A stretch of DNA of 64,000 nt from Flavobacterium micromati (GCF_900129585.1 NZ_FQWF01000005.1:1-64000); one strand, 5' to 3'; counted from the first letter of the stretch, positions 8,900-19,507 are shown. Notes: generated from the sequence alone by a model not told the origin. Program-made: numbers and translations.

Positions 8900-11299
8900 A
8901 TGATCACAAATACTGAATTAGAATATAAAGGTGATTTATATCCCTCAAAAATAGTTTCATTTGAGCATGACTCCGATTCCATTAGTTTTTACACCAATAA
9001 AAGCGTAATATTAAAAGTGACTGTACTAAGAGATAGTTTGATACGATTCAGGTTTACAACTAAAGGCTATTTCAGCAAAGATTTTTCTTATGCTATTGAT
9101 AAGGGCCACAGTCATGGTTACAATTTTTTAGAAGTAACAGAAGAGGACGATTATTATCAGATCCAAACAAGTAAAGTAAAGTGCAAAATTCAAAAGGCAG
9201 ATATGAGACTCTGTATTTATGATTTGGAGGAGAATATTATTTTAGAAGATGAACTGGGTTTTCACTGGGAAGAAAGTTACGAATATGGTGGGAATATTGT
9301 AAAAATGAGTAAAGCTTCAAAAGAAGGCGAGTGCTTTTACGGACTTGGTGATAAAGCAACTCAACTAAATCTAAAAGGAAAACGACTAGAAAATTTTGCG
9401 ACTGATCAATATGCGTATCAAAAGGATCAAGAACCGTTGTATAAAGTAGTTCCGTTTTATATTGGTCTGCGTAACAAAAAGTCTTATGGGATTTTCTTTG
9501 ATAACACCTTTAGAACCTATTTTGATTTTTGTCATGAAAGACGAAATGTAACAAGCTTCTGGGCTGAAGGTGGTGAAATGAATTACTATTTTATTTACGG
9601 TCCTCAAATGGAAGATGTTGTTACAACCTATACTCACCTTACTGGAAAACCAGAGCTACCGCCACTTTGGGCTTTAGGTTATCACCAATGTAAATGGAGC
9701 TACTATCCAGAAAGTAATTTAAAGGAAGTTGCAGCTAAATTTAGAGAACTAAAAATTCCTTGCGATGCACTGTATTTAGACATTGATTATATGGAAGGTT
9801 TTCGATGTTTTACATGGAACAAAGAATATTTTCCAGATCCAAAAAGAATGGTAACTGAATTAGCCGAGGATGGCTTTAAAACCGTGGTTATTATTGATCC
9901 AGGAATAAAAATTGACAAGGGATATTCAATTTATAAAGAAGCTTTAGAAAAAGATTACTTCTGTAAAAGAGCTGATGGACCTTACATGAAAGGAAAAGTA
10001 TGGCCTGGAGAATGTAATTTTCCTGATTACACAAATCCAGAGGTTAGAGAATGGTGGGCTGGATTATTTAAGGAATTAATTTCAGATATTGGTGTAAAAG
10101 GAGTTTGGAATGATATGAATGAACCAGCTGTAATGGAGGTTCCAAATAAAACATTCCCTATGGATGTGCGACATGATTATGATGGAAACCCTTGTAGTCA
10201 TAGAAAAGCGCATAACATTTATGGGACTCAAATGGCAAGAGCTACGTATCATGGTGTTAAAAGATTTGCTTATCCAAAAAGACCTTTTGTAATTACAAGA
10301 TCAGCGTATGCGGGTGCTCAACGTTACACATCCTCTTGGACAGGTGATAATGTGGCCACTTGGGAACATTTATGGATAGCAAATATTCAAGTGCAACGTC
10401 TGTCAATCTCAGGAATGGGTTTCACTGGCTCCGATATAGGTGGATTTGCGGAGCAGCCTTCCGGCGAATTATACGCGCGATGGATTCAATTAGGTGTTTT
10501 CCATCCCTTTTGTCGAACGCATTCTTCCGGCGATCATGGTGATCAAGAACCTTGGGCCTTTGATGAAGAAGTAATTGATATCACTAGAAAATTTGTCAAT
10601 TTGAGATATCAATTATTACCCTATTTATACACTATGTTTTGGCAATATATTGAAAAAGGAATTCCGATGCTAAAACCGTTGGTTTATTTTGACCAGGACG
10701 ACATACAAACTCATTATCGAAATGACGAGTTTATTTTTGGAAACCAAATTTTAGTTTGTCCTATTTTAGAACCTAACTCACTAGGACGTAGAATGTATAT
10801 TCCAAGGGGCGAATGGTATAACTATTGGACAAATGAAGCTGTAAAAGGTGGGAAAGAAATTTGGGTAGACACGAAATTTGATGAAATTCCAATTTTTATA
10901 AAAGCGGGAGCGATCATTCCAAAATATCCCGTTCAACAATATGTAGGCGAATTGGAATTTGAAGAATTAACATTAGATTTATATTACAAACACGGTCAAG
11001 AAAAGTCAGAGGTTTACGAAGATGCCCAAGATGGTTACGATTATAAAAAGGGACGATATAGTTTTTTATCATTTAAAACGACAGGGAAAGAAAACGAACT
11101 TTTTATCCAGTTGCATAAAGACGGAAAATTTGATACTAATTATTCGAAATATAAAATTAATCTGATTGGATTACCCTTTAAAATACAAACGATTGAAATT
11201 GATAATGTTGAAGTTGCTTTTGATAAAAATACTTTAGAAAATGAAAATTATTTGTTAGTTAATAAAGACTTTAATGCCTTACACTTCATGGGAGAATAA
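8900..11299 (+). CDS. GH31 family alpha-glucosidase
   Basis: Retaining alpha-glucosidase of glycoside hydrolase family 31, releasing glucose from the non-reducing ends of alpha-glucans or oligosaccharides. The nucleophile Asp405 lies in the signature WNDMNEPAV, and the acid/base Asp483 in GDNVATWEHL. An N-terminal beta-sandwich, central TIM barrel and C-terminal beta domains account for the 799 aa. No signal peptide is visible, so the enzyme should be cytoplasmic. With glgACB just upstream it probably helps mobilise internal glycogen or maltodextrin. It could also have alpha-xylosidase activity, which sequence alone does not exclude. Confidence 0.92.
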   Translation: MITNTELEYKGDLYPSKIVSFEHDSDSISFYTNKSVILKVTVLRDSLIRFRFTTKGYFSKDFSYAIDKGHSHGYNFLEVTEEDDYYQIQTSKVKCKIQKADMRLCIYDLEENIILEDELGFHWEESYEYGGNIVKMSKASKEGECFYGLGDKATQLNLKGKRLENFATDQYAYQKDQEPLYKVVPFYIGLRNKKSYGIFFDNTFRTYFDFCHERRNVTSFWAEGGEMNYYFIYGPQMEDVVTTYTHLTGKPELPPLWALGYHQCKWSYYPESNLKEVAAKFRELKIPCDALYLDIDYMEGFRCFTWNKEYFPDPKRMVTELAEDGFKTVVIIDPGIKIDKGYSIYKEALEKDYFCKRADGPYMKGKVWPGECNFPDYTNPEVREWWAGLFKELISDIGVKGVWNDMNEPAVMEVPNKTFPMDVRHDYDGNPCSHRKAHNIYGTQMARATYHGVKRFAYPKRPFVITRSAYAGAQRYTSSWTGDNVATWEHLWIANIQVQRLSISGMGFTGSDIGGFAEQPSGELYARWIQLGVFHPFCRTHSSGDHGDQEPWAFDEEVIDITRKFVNLRYQLLPYLYTMFWQYIEKGIPMLKPLVYFDQDDIQTHYRNDEFIFGNQILVCPILEPNSLGRRMYIPRGEWYNYWTNEAVKGGKEIWVDTKFDEIPIFIKAGAIIPKYPVQQYVGELEFEELTLDLYYKHGQEKSEVYEDAQDGYDYKKGRYSFLSFKTTGKENELFIQLHKDGKFDTNYSKYKINLIGLPFKIQTIEIDNVEVAFDKNTLENENYLLVNKDFNALHFMGE

Positions 11300-11356
11300 C
11301 AATAAAGTTTAAACATTTACTTGTAATTATGTAAAATGTTAGGTTTTTAAAACTTG

Positions 11357-11364
11357 TATATTTG
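11357..11364 (+). promoter_or_regulatory. Candidate -7 box of the M48 protease gene
   Basis: TATATTTG matches TAnnTTTG and lies 21 bases before the ATG. No matching -33 element at the usual distance was recognised. Confidence 0.4.
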
Positions 11365-11385
11365 TTCTTAATTTAAATTAAAATC

Positions 11386-12198
11386 ATGAAAAAACAGATA
11401 CTATTGGGAATAGTTACAATTAGTGTACTATTCTCTTGCGCAACAAATCCGATAACAGGTAAAAAAAGTTTGAATTTTGTTTCAAATAACGAATTGTTTC
11501 CATCAGCATTTCAGCAGTATGGTGCCTTCTTAAAAGAAAATAAAGTTGTTACAGGAACTGCCGATGCTAAGAAAGTTGAGATTATTGGTATAAAGATTAA
11601 GAACGCTGCTGAAAAATACTTAACTTATTTAGGACAGGCAGAATATTTAAAAGATTATCGCTGGGAATATAAATTAATTGATAGTAAAGAAGTAAACGCT
11701 TGGTGTATGCCAGGAGGAAAAATAGTAGTATATTCTGGTATTTTGCCTATCACTCAAAATGATGCAGGATTAGCAACTGTAATGGGACATGAAGTTTCTC
11801 ATGCATTGGCAAACCATGGAGCACAAAGAATGAGTGCCGCGCAATTACAGCAATTAGGTGCAGTGGGAGTTGCTGCTGCTACCGGAGGTAAAAGTGCGCA
11901 GACACAACAAATTTGGAATCAAGCTTACGGATTGACTTCGCAATATGGTGCGATGCTACCTTTTAGTAGAGGTCACGAGACAGAGGCTGATAAAATAGGT
12001 TTGACATTAATGGCAATTGCAGGATATAACGTAGATGAATCTATTAATTTTTGGTCAAGAATGTCTTCACAATCAGGTGGTCAAGCACCGCCAGAATTTA
12101 TGAGTACGCACCCATCTGATGCTACAAGAATTGCAAATTTAAAATCATTAATTCCAGAAGCTAAGGCAATGGCTGCTAAAGTTGGTATACTCAGATAA
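11386..12198 (+). CDS. M48 family metalloprotease, lipoprotein
   Basis: A 270-residue peptidase of the M48 (Ste24/BepA-like) family. A signal sequence ends in the lipobox LFSC with Cys18, so it is a periplasm-facing lipoprotein. The zinc motif is HEVSH (His135, Glu136, His139) and the third ligand is the Glu in RGHETEAD. The family has roles in envelope protein quality control; E. coli LoiP and BepA are the best known examples. Here the catalytic domain is present without the TPR domain of BepA, so LoiP is the closer analogue. It is a single gene followed by its own terminator. Confidence 0.93.
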   Translation: MKKQILLGIVTISVLFSCATNPITGKKSLNFVSNNELFPSAFQQYGAFLKENKVVTGTADAKKVEIIGIKIKNAAEKYLTYLGQAEYLKDYRWEYKLIDSKEVNAWCMPGGKIVVYSGILPITQNDAGLATVMGHEVSHALANHGAQRMSAAQLQQLGAVGVAAATGGKSAQTQQIWNQAYGLTSQYGAMLPFSRGHETEADKIGLTLMAIAGYNVDESINFWSRMSSQSGGQAPPEFMSTHPSDATRIANLKSLIPEAKAMAAKVGILR

Positions 12199-12221
12199 TA
12201 CTTTCCTGTTTTAAGATTTAC

Positions 12222-12255
12222 AAAGGACTATTTTCGAAAAGAAATAGTCCTTTTT
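12222..12255 (+). terminator. Rho-independent terminator after the M48 gene
   Basis: AAAGGACTATTT and AAATAGTCCTTT arms with a TCGAAAAG loop followed by a T-run; starts 24 bases after the stop codon. Confidence 0.88.
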
Positions 12256-12390
12256 CCGTAAACAGAATAAAATATAATTATTGTAATTCATAAAACGTAC
12301 AATTATTTATTATAACGTTGTCTTTTAGCTAACAAAAAGATCTAATTATTTAGATTAATTTAGATAAATTCGCACCATAAAAAATAACTT

Positions 12391-13716
12391 ATGGCTGATT
12401 TACCGAAAGGGAGTAAAAAATTATTAAATGCATGGGCCTTTTATGATTGGGCTAATTCTGTTTATACACTTACAATAGCATCAGCAATTTTCCCAATTTT
12501 TTATGAAGCATTATTTTCAGATAGAAGTCATTACATTGCTGTTTTTGGTTTTAATTTAAAAAACTCCGCATTAATCAGTTTTGTTACCGCAGCAGCATTC
12601 CTACTAGTTTCAATTTTATCTCCTTTACTATCAGGAATTGCCGATTATGTTGGTAACAAAAAATCATTCATGAAATTTTTCTGTTACATAGGTGCATTAT
12701 CATGTGTGGCTCTATACTGGTTTAATCTTGAAAATATATATGTTGGCTTGTCTTTCTATTTCTTTGGATTGATTGGATATTGGGGAAGTTTAGTATTTTA
12801 TAATTCCTATTTACCTGATATAGCTTTTGTAGAACAGCAAGATAAAATTAGTGCCAAAGGATATTCAATGGGATATATTGGAAGTGTTCTACTTTTGCTT
12901 ATTAACTTATCGATGATAATGAAACCAAAACTCTTTGGAATCACAGGTACAGACGGAGAAGCTGCCATGAAAGCCATGCGATATTCATTTATAATGGTAG
13001 GTGTCTGGTGGGTTCTTTTTAGTCAATATTCTTACTACTTTTTACCAAAAGGAAATAAAAAAACCGATAATAAAGTAACGCATCATGTCATTTTTAATGG
13101 ATTTAATGAATTAAAGAAAGTTTGGACTTTGCTTAAAGCAAATATTCCTCTTAAACGTTATTTAGGAAGTTTTTTTGTTTCAACCATGGCGGTACAAACT
13201 GCGATGCTCGTTGCGACCTACTTTGGAGCTCAAGAAATTTCATGGTCGTCAAAAGAGGAAAGCACAATTGGTCTAATCGTATGTATTTTATTAATACAAC
13301 TAGTTGCAGTTTTAGGAGCTTTTTTGACGTCTAGAGCTTCCGCAAAATTTGGAAATATACCAACCTTGATTTTCATAAATAGTTTTTGGATCATACTTTG
13401 TGCTGGATCATTTTTTATTACTAAACCTATTGAGTTTTACATTATGGCAAGTTTAGTAGGTCTTGTGATGGGAGGAATTCAATCGTTGTCTCGTTCCACT
13501 TATTCTAAACTTTTACCTGAAACTAACGATACTGCGTCCTTTTTTAGTTTTTATGACGTAGCCGAAAAAATAGGAATTGTTATAGGAATGATGGTTTACG
13601 GAATAATTGACCAAGTGACGGGCAGTCCTAGATTTGGAATCGCATCTTTAGCGTTATTTTTTATCGTAGCAGTGATCCTTTTAAATAGAATACCAAAAAA
13701 AGCTGTTTTAAATTAA
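12391..13716 (+). CDS. MFS transporter, UMF1 (Atg22-like) family
   Basis: A 441-residue membrane protein with about 12 hydrophobic segments. The N-terminal WAFYDWANSVYTLTI is characteristic of the UMF1 family of major facilitator transporters, related to yeast vacuolar Atg22. Sugar, amino acid or unknown small-molecule efflux have been proposed for the family; nothing here defines the substrate. A cytoplasmic loop follows TM6 (around residues 220-250), as in typical MFS proteins. It is transcribed alone, converging on the head-GIN gene across a terminator that overlaps its stop codon. Confidence 0.88.
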   Translation: MADLPKGSKKLLNAWAFYDWANSVYTLTIASAIFPIFYEALFSDRSHYIAVFGFNLKNSALISFVTAAAFLLVSILSPLLSGIADYVGNKKSFMKFFCYIGALSCVALYWFNLENIYVGLSFYFFGLIGYWGSLVFYNSYLPDIAFVEQQDKISAKGYSMGYIGSVLLLLINLSMIMKPKLFGITGTDGEAAMKAMRYSFIMVGVWWVLFSQYSYYFLPKGNKKTDNKVTHHVIFNGFNELKKVWTLLKANIPLKRYLGSFFVSTMAVQTAMLVATYFGAQEISWSSKEESTIGLIVCILLIQLVAVLGAFLTSRASAKFGNIPTLIFINSFWIILCAGSFFITKPIEFYIMASLVGLVMGGIQSLSRSTYSKLLPETNDTASFFSFYDVAEKIGIVIGMMVYGIIDQVTGSPRFGIASLALFFIVAVILLNRIPKKAVLN

Positions 13717-13729
13717 TAAAACAGCTTTT
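13696..13729. terminator. Hairpin terminator overlapping the MFS stop codon
   Basis: AAAAGCTGTTTTA and TAAAACAGCTTTT arms around a short loop; the TAA stop of the MFS gene lies in the loop. Its near symmetry suggests it works for both the MFS gene and the convergent head-GIN gene. Confidence 0.82.
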
Positions 13730-13752
13730 CTAAATTATAAATGTTTGAATAT

Positions 13753-14487
13753 TTACGATTTTGTAATACTACCTGAACCAGTGACTTTAGTGTCTTTTTT
13801 TTGTGGTTCCCCATTGTATTTAATTCCACCAGAACCAGTAACTCTAGCATAAAGACTTTCAGAGCACGAAACTGCATTATCTCCTGATCCAGACACACTC
13901 GCATTAGCATTTTTGGACATCAACTTTGAAGCATCTATATCTCCTGAACCGCCGACCTCACTTGAAATATTTTCTGTTTTTCCAGAAAGATTAATATCTC
14001 CAGATCCAGTCAAATTTGCATTCACATCAGTTGCTTCTATTTCTAAATCCATATTACCTGAGCCAGTTAATTTAGCAGTGAAGCTTTTAGACCTTATTGC
14101 GTTTTTTGTAATCACATCACCTGATCCGGTCAATGAAACTTGATTAATACTTTCAAACGGGACAACTATTACAATACCTTTTCCTATACTTGTGCTGATG
14201 GACTTGTTTTTTTCGGTGTAGATTTTTAGAATCTGATCAATAACTTCGATTTTGATAAAAGGTAATAAATTTTCTTCTCCTTTTACAGTTATTGATCCTT
14301 CAGTTCCAGCAATTAGCTCTACATCAAAAAAACCAGTAACAGCAATTTTTTCATAAGTTGCCGTAACTCTTTTTTCAGAAATAACATTTCCATTTCCCTT
14401 GATCTTTTGATTTGAAGACCATTGCGCCCGAGTAATATTTGATACCAATAAAGTACAAATAATAATTAATTGAATTGATTTTTTCAT
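13753..14487 (-). CDS. Head-GIN domain protein (DUF2807), exported
   Basis: A 244-residue exported protein with an N-terminal signal peptide ending near TRAQ, followed by a DUF2807 (putative autotransporter adhesin head GIN) domain. The body is a run of short beta-helical repeats, each carrying TGSG or SGSG followed by D, N or G, spaced roughly 18-20 residues (TGSGDV, TGSGNM, TGSGDI, GGSGDI, SGSGDN, TGSGGI, TGSGSI). It is the last of four co-directional genes headed by a sigma factor. In the family it is thought to be surface- or periplasm-located; no biochemical function is settled. Confidence 0.9.
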   Translation of the reverse strand: MKKSIQLIIICTLLVSNITRAQWSSNQKIKGNGNVISEKRVTATYEKIAVTGFFDVELIAGTEGSITVKGEENLLPFIKIEVIDQILKIYTEKNKSISTSIGKGIVIVVPFESINQVSLTGSGDVITKNAIRSKSFTAKLTGSGNMDLEIEATDVNANLTGSGDINLSGKTENISSEVGGSGDIDASKLMSKNANASVSGSGDNAVSCSESLYARVTGSGGIKYNGEPQKKDTKVTGSGSITKS

Positions 14488-14505
14488 GATGAAATTAATT
14501 AATGA

Positions 14506-15567
14506 TTAGTGATTTTTAGTTAATGTTACATTGCCGTAGTCTGAAACGATAGTAAGATTGTTAAGACCTTTCTTTTTATAAAATCCGTTGTATTTTTTAG
14601 AGTTTGAAACTTCTTCTTTTGAATAAAAGTCTAATTCATTATCAAATTTAAAATTCGCATATTTCAACGATATATTGAAATCAAAAGCGAAATTGGGAGC
14701 AAATCCTATAGTAATTCCTGTATATTCTGAAGTAATTGCTACTTTGTTTGCGCGCGTATTGATTGAATCAATTTTTAACGAACTGTATTTTGTATTTAGT
14801 TTTAAAGAATTAAAAATTTCTCCTAATCGAATGGTCAGATAATTTCCAGATGCATCTAAAGTTTTAATATTTTTAATATTAATTTTGCCATACTTGCTGT
14901 TATATTTAAGGAAATCACATTCCATTATTTCTACATCTGTATAATCGGAAATTAAATCAAGCTTATCGATTTCGATGATCTTTAAATTTGAATATTTGGC
15001 ATTGATTATTCCAGTTTTTATAAATGCAATGACCGAATTAGAACAATAATCCATTTGGATACTGCTACTATTCCATAATTTACCTAAAGTCACTTTTCCA
15101 TATTTACATTTTATATCGACATTTCCATAAAGATCAGTTGTAATTATATTGCCATATTTATTGCTGAGTTGAACACTCCCATTTTTTGGGATTTTAAGAA
15201 TATAATTGATCTCGAAGCTATTATTTCGACCTTGATTTTGATATCCCGAATTTCCTAAAATAGTGGTTGCAGAAATCATTGCTTTCAGTGCATTGATATC
15301 AACATCAATATCATCTAAACGTTGATTGACCCACTTTTCATTATTACCACTAACTTTAATAATAATGTCAAGCTCTATTTTATCTTCGTTCCATGTTGTA
15401 ACAGTAATGCTACCATAAGAATTGTTTACAGCAACGGTCGCATCCGAATTAACTATGTAAGCTTTATTGATACTTTTTTGCTTTGAATAATTAAAATCAT
15501 TTTCAACTGAAAATCCTAAAATTGGAATTAACAGAAACAAAATCAGGTCTTTATATTGTCTTTTCAT
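14506..15567 (-). CDS. Exported beta-rich protein, DUF4097-like
   Basis: About 353 residues beginning MKRQYKDLILFLLIP, a signal peptide. The start at 15567 is preferred over an ATG 33 bases upstream because it opens directly into the signal and shortens the overlap with the preceding gene to 17 bases. The body has repeated beta-strand-turn units with N/KYGN or KYGK motifs (NKYGNI, CKYGKV, SKYGKI, SDYGNV), pointing to a parallel beta-helix akin to DUF4097 and head-GIN proteins. No catalytic motif is seen. Lying between the anti-sigma-like gene and the head-GIN gene, it probably shares their envelope role. Family name tentative. Confidence 0.75.
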   Translation of the reverse strand: MKRQYKDLILFLLIPILGFSVENDFNYSKQKSINKAYIVNSDATVAVNNSYGSITVTTWNEDKIELDIIIKVSGNNEKWVNQRLDDIDVDINALKAMISATTILGNSGYQNQGRNNSFEINYILKIPKNGSVQLSNKYGNIITTDLYGNVDIKCKYGKVTLGKLWNSSSIQMDYCSNSVIAFIKTGIINAKYSNLKIIEIDKLDLISDYTDVEIMECDFLKYNSKYGKINIKNIKTLDASGNYLTIRLGEIFNSLKLNTKYSSLKIDSINTRANKVAITSEYTGITIGFAPNFAFDFNISLKYANFKFDNELDFYSKEEVSNSKKYNGFYKKKGLNNLTIVSDYGNVTLTKNH

Positions 15568-16087
15568 CAGGTAAATGCATTGATTGTTCATTTTTTTCAA
15601 TATGTTGCAGCACGGTTTGCAAGAAAGATATTCGAGTTTGAAGATTACTTAGCATTGCAAAAATGATTTGTTTGTTTTCCCCATTAGTTTCCAATTCTTT
15701 TATTATTTTTTCATAATCTTGATCCAAGACCTTCATTTGCTTTAAAGCGTCAACAATTATTCTTTTGTTTTCCGGACTTTTTTTACCGTTTAATTTTTCT
15801 AATTCTTTATTGATTATAACTGTAAAAATTGAATCGGTTTGCTTTGTTTCTTTGGAAGCAAATTGAAGTTCGCTTGATTTATCATCTTCATTGTAAATCA
15901 ATGAAATTCCTAACAAAAGTACTATTGAAGCCGCAATTGCCAATGGTAATAACTTTGAAATGGATCGCTTTTTAACTATTAATTTACTTTGAAAACGTTG
16001 CTTATGACCGGTACTAAGTTCTTCAATGTCCCACTGCTGGTTAAACTTTTCAAATAAAGTATCTAATTTTTCATTGTCTTTTTTCAT
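15551..16087 (-). CDS. Putative membrane-anchored anti-sigma factor
   Basis: About 178 residues. The start at 16087 (MKKDNEKLD) is chosen over an upstream ATG at 16150 because the extra 21 residues look unlike coding sequence (Pro-rich, out of character). There is a charged cytoplasmic N-terminal part, one transmembrane helix (LLPLAIAASIVLLLGISLIY) near residue 70, and a Lys/Glu-rich external part with predicted helices. Size, topology and position right after an ECF sigma gene fit an anti-sigma factor, but no conserved zinc (HxxxCxxC) motif is present, so the role is inferred from context. Confidence 0.7.
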   Translation of the reverse strand: MKKDNEKLDTLFEKFNQQWDIEELSTGHKQRFQSKLIVKKRSISKLLPLAIAASIVLLLGISLIYNEDDKSSELQFASKETKQTDSIFTVIINKELEKLNGKKSPENKRIIVDALKQMKVLDQDYEKIIKELETNGENKQIIFAMLSNLQTRISFLQTVLQHIEKNEQSMHLPDEKTI

Positions 16088-16184
16088 CTGTAAATAATAT
16101 TTGTTTTTTATTGGTCCCGGAGGATTCGGGAGGAATTCGCATATCTTCATCGGTGTTTGCGACCAAATTTAGGTGATACTCATT

Positions 16185-16739
16185 TCATAATTCCTCTAAT
16201 TTTTTTCGTAACGATTCTTTAGCTCTGCTCAATGTTGTTCGACAATTTGCATAGCTAATATTCAAAATTTCACTAATTTCTTGTGAGTCGTAGCCTTCGA
16301 TGTAAAACAATGTCAAAACCATTCGATAATTGTATTTTAGTGCATTTATGCTCTCTAAAATTTGTTTAATTTTTAATTCATTAAACGAATTACTTTCTGT
16401 TACATCAGCAGTCACTTCTTCAATTTTATAAACTGCAGATTCAAAGTCTTCTGACTTAAATCGGTTGTTTCTTTTGTAAAAATCAATACTACAGTTCACA
16501 ATAATTCGTTTTAACCATGCTCCAAAAACTACTTCTTGTTTGTAATCATTGATCTTAGTAAATGCTTTCAAAAAACCTTCCTGCATGACATCCTCAGCAA
16601 AATGGGCGTCTTTTACAATTCTAAATGAAACATTGTACATTGATTTTGCATAGCGATTGTAAATCTCGCCTTGCGCTTTTTGATTTTTCTGCTTGCAAAG
16701 CAAAATCAGTTCGTCGATATTATAATGGTTTGGATTCAA
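16185..16739 (-). CDS. ECF-type RNA polymerase sigma factor
   Basis: A 184-residue sigma-70-family factor with region 2 (FRIVKDAHFAEDVMQEGFLKAF, about residues 35-55) and region 4 with its helix-turn-helix (GYDSQEISEILNISYANC near residues 148-166, then the RAKESLRKKL tail). Region 3 is absent, as in ECF factors. It heads a four-gene minus-strand unit with the putative anti-sigma gene and two exported beta-rich proteins. Probably it directs transcription of its own operon or envelope genes in response to a surface signal; that part is inference. Confidence 0.92.
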   Translation of the reverse strand: MNPNHYNIDELILLCKQKNQKAQGEIYNRYAKSMYNVSFRIVKDAHFAEDVMQEGFLKAFTKINDYKQEVVFGAWLKRIIVNCSIDFYKRNNRFKSEDFESAVYKIEEVTADVTESNSFNELKIKQILESINALKYNYRMVLTLFYIEGYDSQEISEILNISYANCRTTLSRAKESLRKKLEEL

Positions 16740-16983
16740 GCAGTTATTACTAGTTTATTTTAAAGACTGGGTTTTATTTCTTTTGTTACAGTTTTTAAAA
16801 TTAAACTTTATTTTCTGCAATAAGTAAATCTTTAAATCTATTGTATTTGAAGTTAATACTGTACGATTTTCTTACTGCCAATTATTAAAGCTCGTATTTT
16901 GGCACAGTGATTGAATCTTTCACAAAACAGTAAATATTCAATTTTAATCAAAGAGTTTGTAGTCAACAATTACTTTGAAACCT

Positions 16984-16991
16984 TATATTTG
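16984..16991 (+). promoter_or_regulatory. Candidate lon promoter -7 box
   Basis: TATATTTG matches TAnnTTTG, 46 bases before the lon ATG. A TTTG at 16956-16959 is a possible -33 element with a spacer of 24 bases, slightly long. The 298-base gap 16740-17037 separates divergent sigma-factor and lon transcription and shows nothing else. Confidence 0.5.
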
Positions 16992-17037
16992 CTCCACTAT
17001 TTATAATTTTTAATGACAAAAAGACCTAATACAATAT

Positions 17038-19488
17038 ATGTCAAATCATAAAATACTTACCCTTGACAATCTGTCACTTCAAGAATTTGATTCAGAAGCA
17101 GATTTAATTCCACTTTTGACTCCTGAAGATGAAGAGGAAATGAATAATGAAGAATTACCTGAATTATTAGCAATTTTGCCTTTACGAAACATGGTTTTAT
17201 TTCCAGGTGTCGTAATTCCTATTACCGCGGGGCGTGATAAATCAATAAAACTGATCAATGATGCTAATGCTGCTGGTAAAAATATAGGTGTTGTAGCTCA
17301 AATCAATGAGGAAGAGGAAGATCCAACTAAAAAAGACATCCACAATATAGGAACTATTGCGCGAATTTTACGTGTTTTAAAAATGCCTGACGGAAATATT
17401 ACCGTAATTCTTCAAGGCAAAAAACGTTTTGAAATTGATGCTGTTATTGAAGAAACGCCCTATATCACTGCGAAGATCAAAGAAGTAGCTGAAAAAAGAC
17501 CAAAGAAAAATGATACTGAGTTTTTAGCAATTCTTGATTCAGTAAAAGAACTTGCAATCCAAATTATTAAGGAAAGTCCAAACATTCCTAGTGAAGCCAC
17601 TTTTGCTATAAAAAATATTGAAAGTCAGTCTTTCTTGATAAATTTTGTCACTTCAAATATGAATTTGTCGGTGAAAGAGAAACAAGATTTATTAGCAATC
17701 AATGAATTAAAAGTTAGAGCACTAGAAACACTGCGCTACATGAATATCGAGTTACAAAAACTCGAATTAAAAAATGACATTCAGTCAAAAGTTCGTTTTG
17801 ATCTCGATCAACAACAACGGGAATATTTCTTGCAACAGCAAATGAAAACGATCCAAGAAGAACTTGGTGGCGTTTCTCAGGAAGAGGAAATGGACGAAAT
17901 GTTGCAAAAGTCTTTAAAAAAGAAATGGGACGATAAAACCAAAAAGCATTTTGACAAAGAGCTTGCAAAAATGCGTCGCATGAATCCACAAGCTCCTGAT
18001 TTTGGTATTCAAAGAAATTACTTAGAACTTTTTTTAGAATTACCGTGGAACGAATATTCTAAAGATAATTTTGATTTAAAACGCGCTCAAAAAATTCTTG
18101 ACAAAGATCATTTTGGTCTGGAAGAGGTAAAGAAAAGAATGATAGAACATTTAGCAGTTTTAAAATTGCGGAATGATATGAAATCGCCAATTATTTGTTT
18201 GACAGGACCTCCAGGTGTTGGAAAAACTTCTATTGGTCGCTCTGTAGCGGAAGCATTAGGTCGAGAATATGTGCGCATTTCTCTTGGTGGTTTGCGTGAT
18301 GAGGCAGAAATTCGCGGACATAGAAAAACCTACATTGGAGCAATGCCAGGGAGAATTATTCAAAGTTTAAAAAAAGCTGGAACTTCAAATCCAGTTTTTG
18401 TATTGGACGAAATAGATAAATTATCAAGTAGCAATAGCGGTGATCCTTCATCAGCCTTGTTGGAAGTTTTAGATCCAGAGCAGAACAATGCTTTTTATGA
18501 TAATTTCCTGGAAATGGGATATGATTTGTCTAAAGTGATGTTTATTGCCACTTCTAATACGATGGCTTCGATCCAGCCAGCTTTGCAAGACCGAATGGAA
18601 ATTATCAGAATGTCTGGTTATACAATCGAAGAAAAAGTTGAGATTGCACGTCAACATTTATTTCCACGCCAATTGAAAGAGCACGGAATGACTTCCAAGC
18701 ATTTAATCATTGGAAAAAAACAATTAGAAAAAATTGTAGAAGGGTACACCCGGGAATCTGGAGTTCGTGGTTTAGAAGCTAAAATTGCTCAAGTGATTCG
18801 GCACGCAGCCAAATCAGTTGCAATGGAAGAAGAATATAATAAAAAAGTTACTGATGACGATATTATAAAAGTGCTTGGTGCTCCCAGATTAGGCAGAGAT
18901 AAATATGAAAGTAATGATGTTGCTGGTGTTGTAACAGGATTAGCTTGGACATCTGTAGGTGGCGATATACTTTTTATAGAATCGCTACTTTCTCCAGGTA
19001 AAGGAACTATGACTATTACTGGAAACTTGGGAACTGTGATGAAAGAATCGGCAACAATTGCATTAGAATACATAAAAGCTAATACCGTACTTTTAGGATT
19101 AAATCCTGAGATTATTTCAAAATACAACATTCATTTACACGTTCCAGAAGGTGCTACTCCTAAGGATGGTCCAAGTGCAGGAATAGCAATGTTGACTTCC
19201 TTAGTTTCTTTGTTTACTCAAAAACGAGTTAAAAATAACTTGGCCATGACTGGCGAAATCACTTTACGTGGAAAAGTTTTGCCTGTGGGCGGAATCAAAG
19301 AAAAAATTCTAGCAGCAAAAAGAGCTAATATCAAAGAAATTATTTTGTGCCAACAAAATAAAAGTGATATCGATGAAATAAAACCCGAATATTTAGAAGG
19401 TCTTGCTTTTCATTATGTAAAAGAGATGAGCGATGTATTAAAATTTGCATTAACAGATCAAAAAGTTAAAAACGCAAAAGATTTATAG
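17038..19488 (+). CDS. lon: ATP-dependent protease Lon
   Basis: Cytoplasmic AAA+ serine protease that degrades misfolded and regulatory proteins. The N-terminal LON substrate domain starts with [15 protein letters not shown] near residue 47. The AAA+ module has Walker [10 protein letters not shown] near residues 389-397 and Walker B VFVLDEID near 453-460. The C-terminal protease domain has the catalytic Ser713 in KDGPSAG and Lys756 in GGIKEK, at the same 43-residue spacing as in E. coli Lon. 816 aa is the normal length. Single gene with its own promoter and terminator. Confidence 0.97.
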   Translation: MSNHKILTLDNLSLQEFDSEADLIPLLTPEDEEEMNNEELPELLAILPLRNMVLFPGVVIPITAGRDKSIKLINDANAAGKNIGVVAQINEEEEDPTKKDIHNIGTIARILRVLKMPDGNITVILQGKKRFEIDAVIEETPYITAKIKEVAEKRPKKNDTEFLAILDSVKELAIQIIKESPNIPSEATFAIKNIESQSFLINFVTSNMNLSVKEKQDLLAINELKVRALETLRYMNIELQKLELKNDIQSKVRFDLDQQQREYFLQQQMKTIQEELGGVSQEEEMDEMLQKSLKKKWDDKTKKHFDKELAKMRRMNPQAPDFGIQRNYLELFLELPWNEYSKDNFDLKRAQKILDKDHFGLEEVKKRMIEHLAVLKLRNDMKSPIICLTGPPGVGKTSIGRSVAEALGREYVRISLGGLRDEAEIRGHRKTYIGAMPGRIIQSLKKAGTSNPVFVLDEIDKLSSSNSGDPSSALLEVLDPEQNNAFYDNFLEMGYDLSKVMFIATSNTMASIQPALQDRMEIIRMSGYTIEEKVEIARQHLFPRQLKEHGMTSKHLIIGKKQLEKIVEGYTRESGVRGLEAKIAQVIRHAAKSVAMEEEYNKKVTDDDIIKVLGAPRLGRDKYESNDVAGVVTGLAWTSVGGDILFIESLLSPGKGTMTITGNLGTVMKESATIALEYIKANTVLLGLNPEIISKYNIHLHVPEGATPKDGPSAGIAMLTSLVSLFTQKRVKNNLAMTGEITLRGKVLPVGGIKEKILAAKRANIKEIILCQQNKSDIDEIKPEYLEGLAFHYVKEMSDVLKFALTDQKVKNAKDL

Positions 19489-19507
19489 ATAAATAGGTTT
19501 TCAATAT

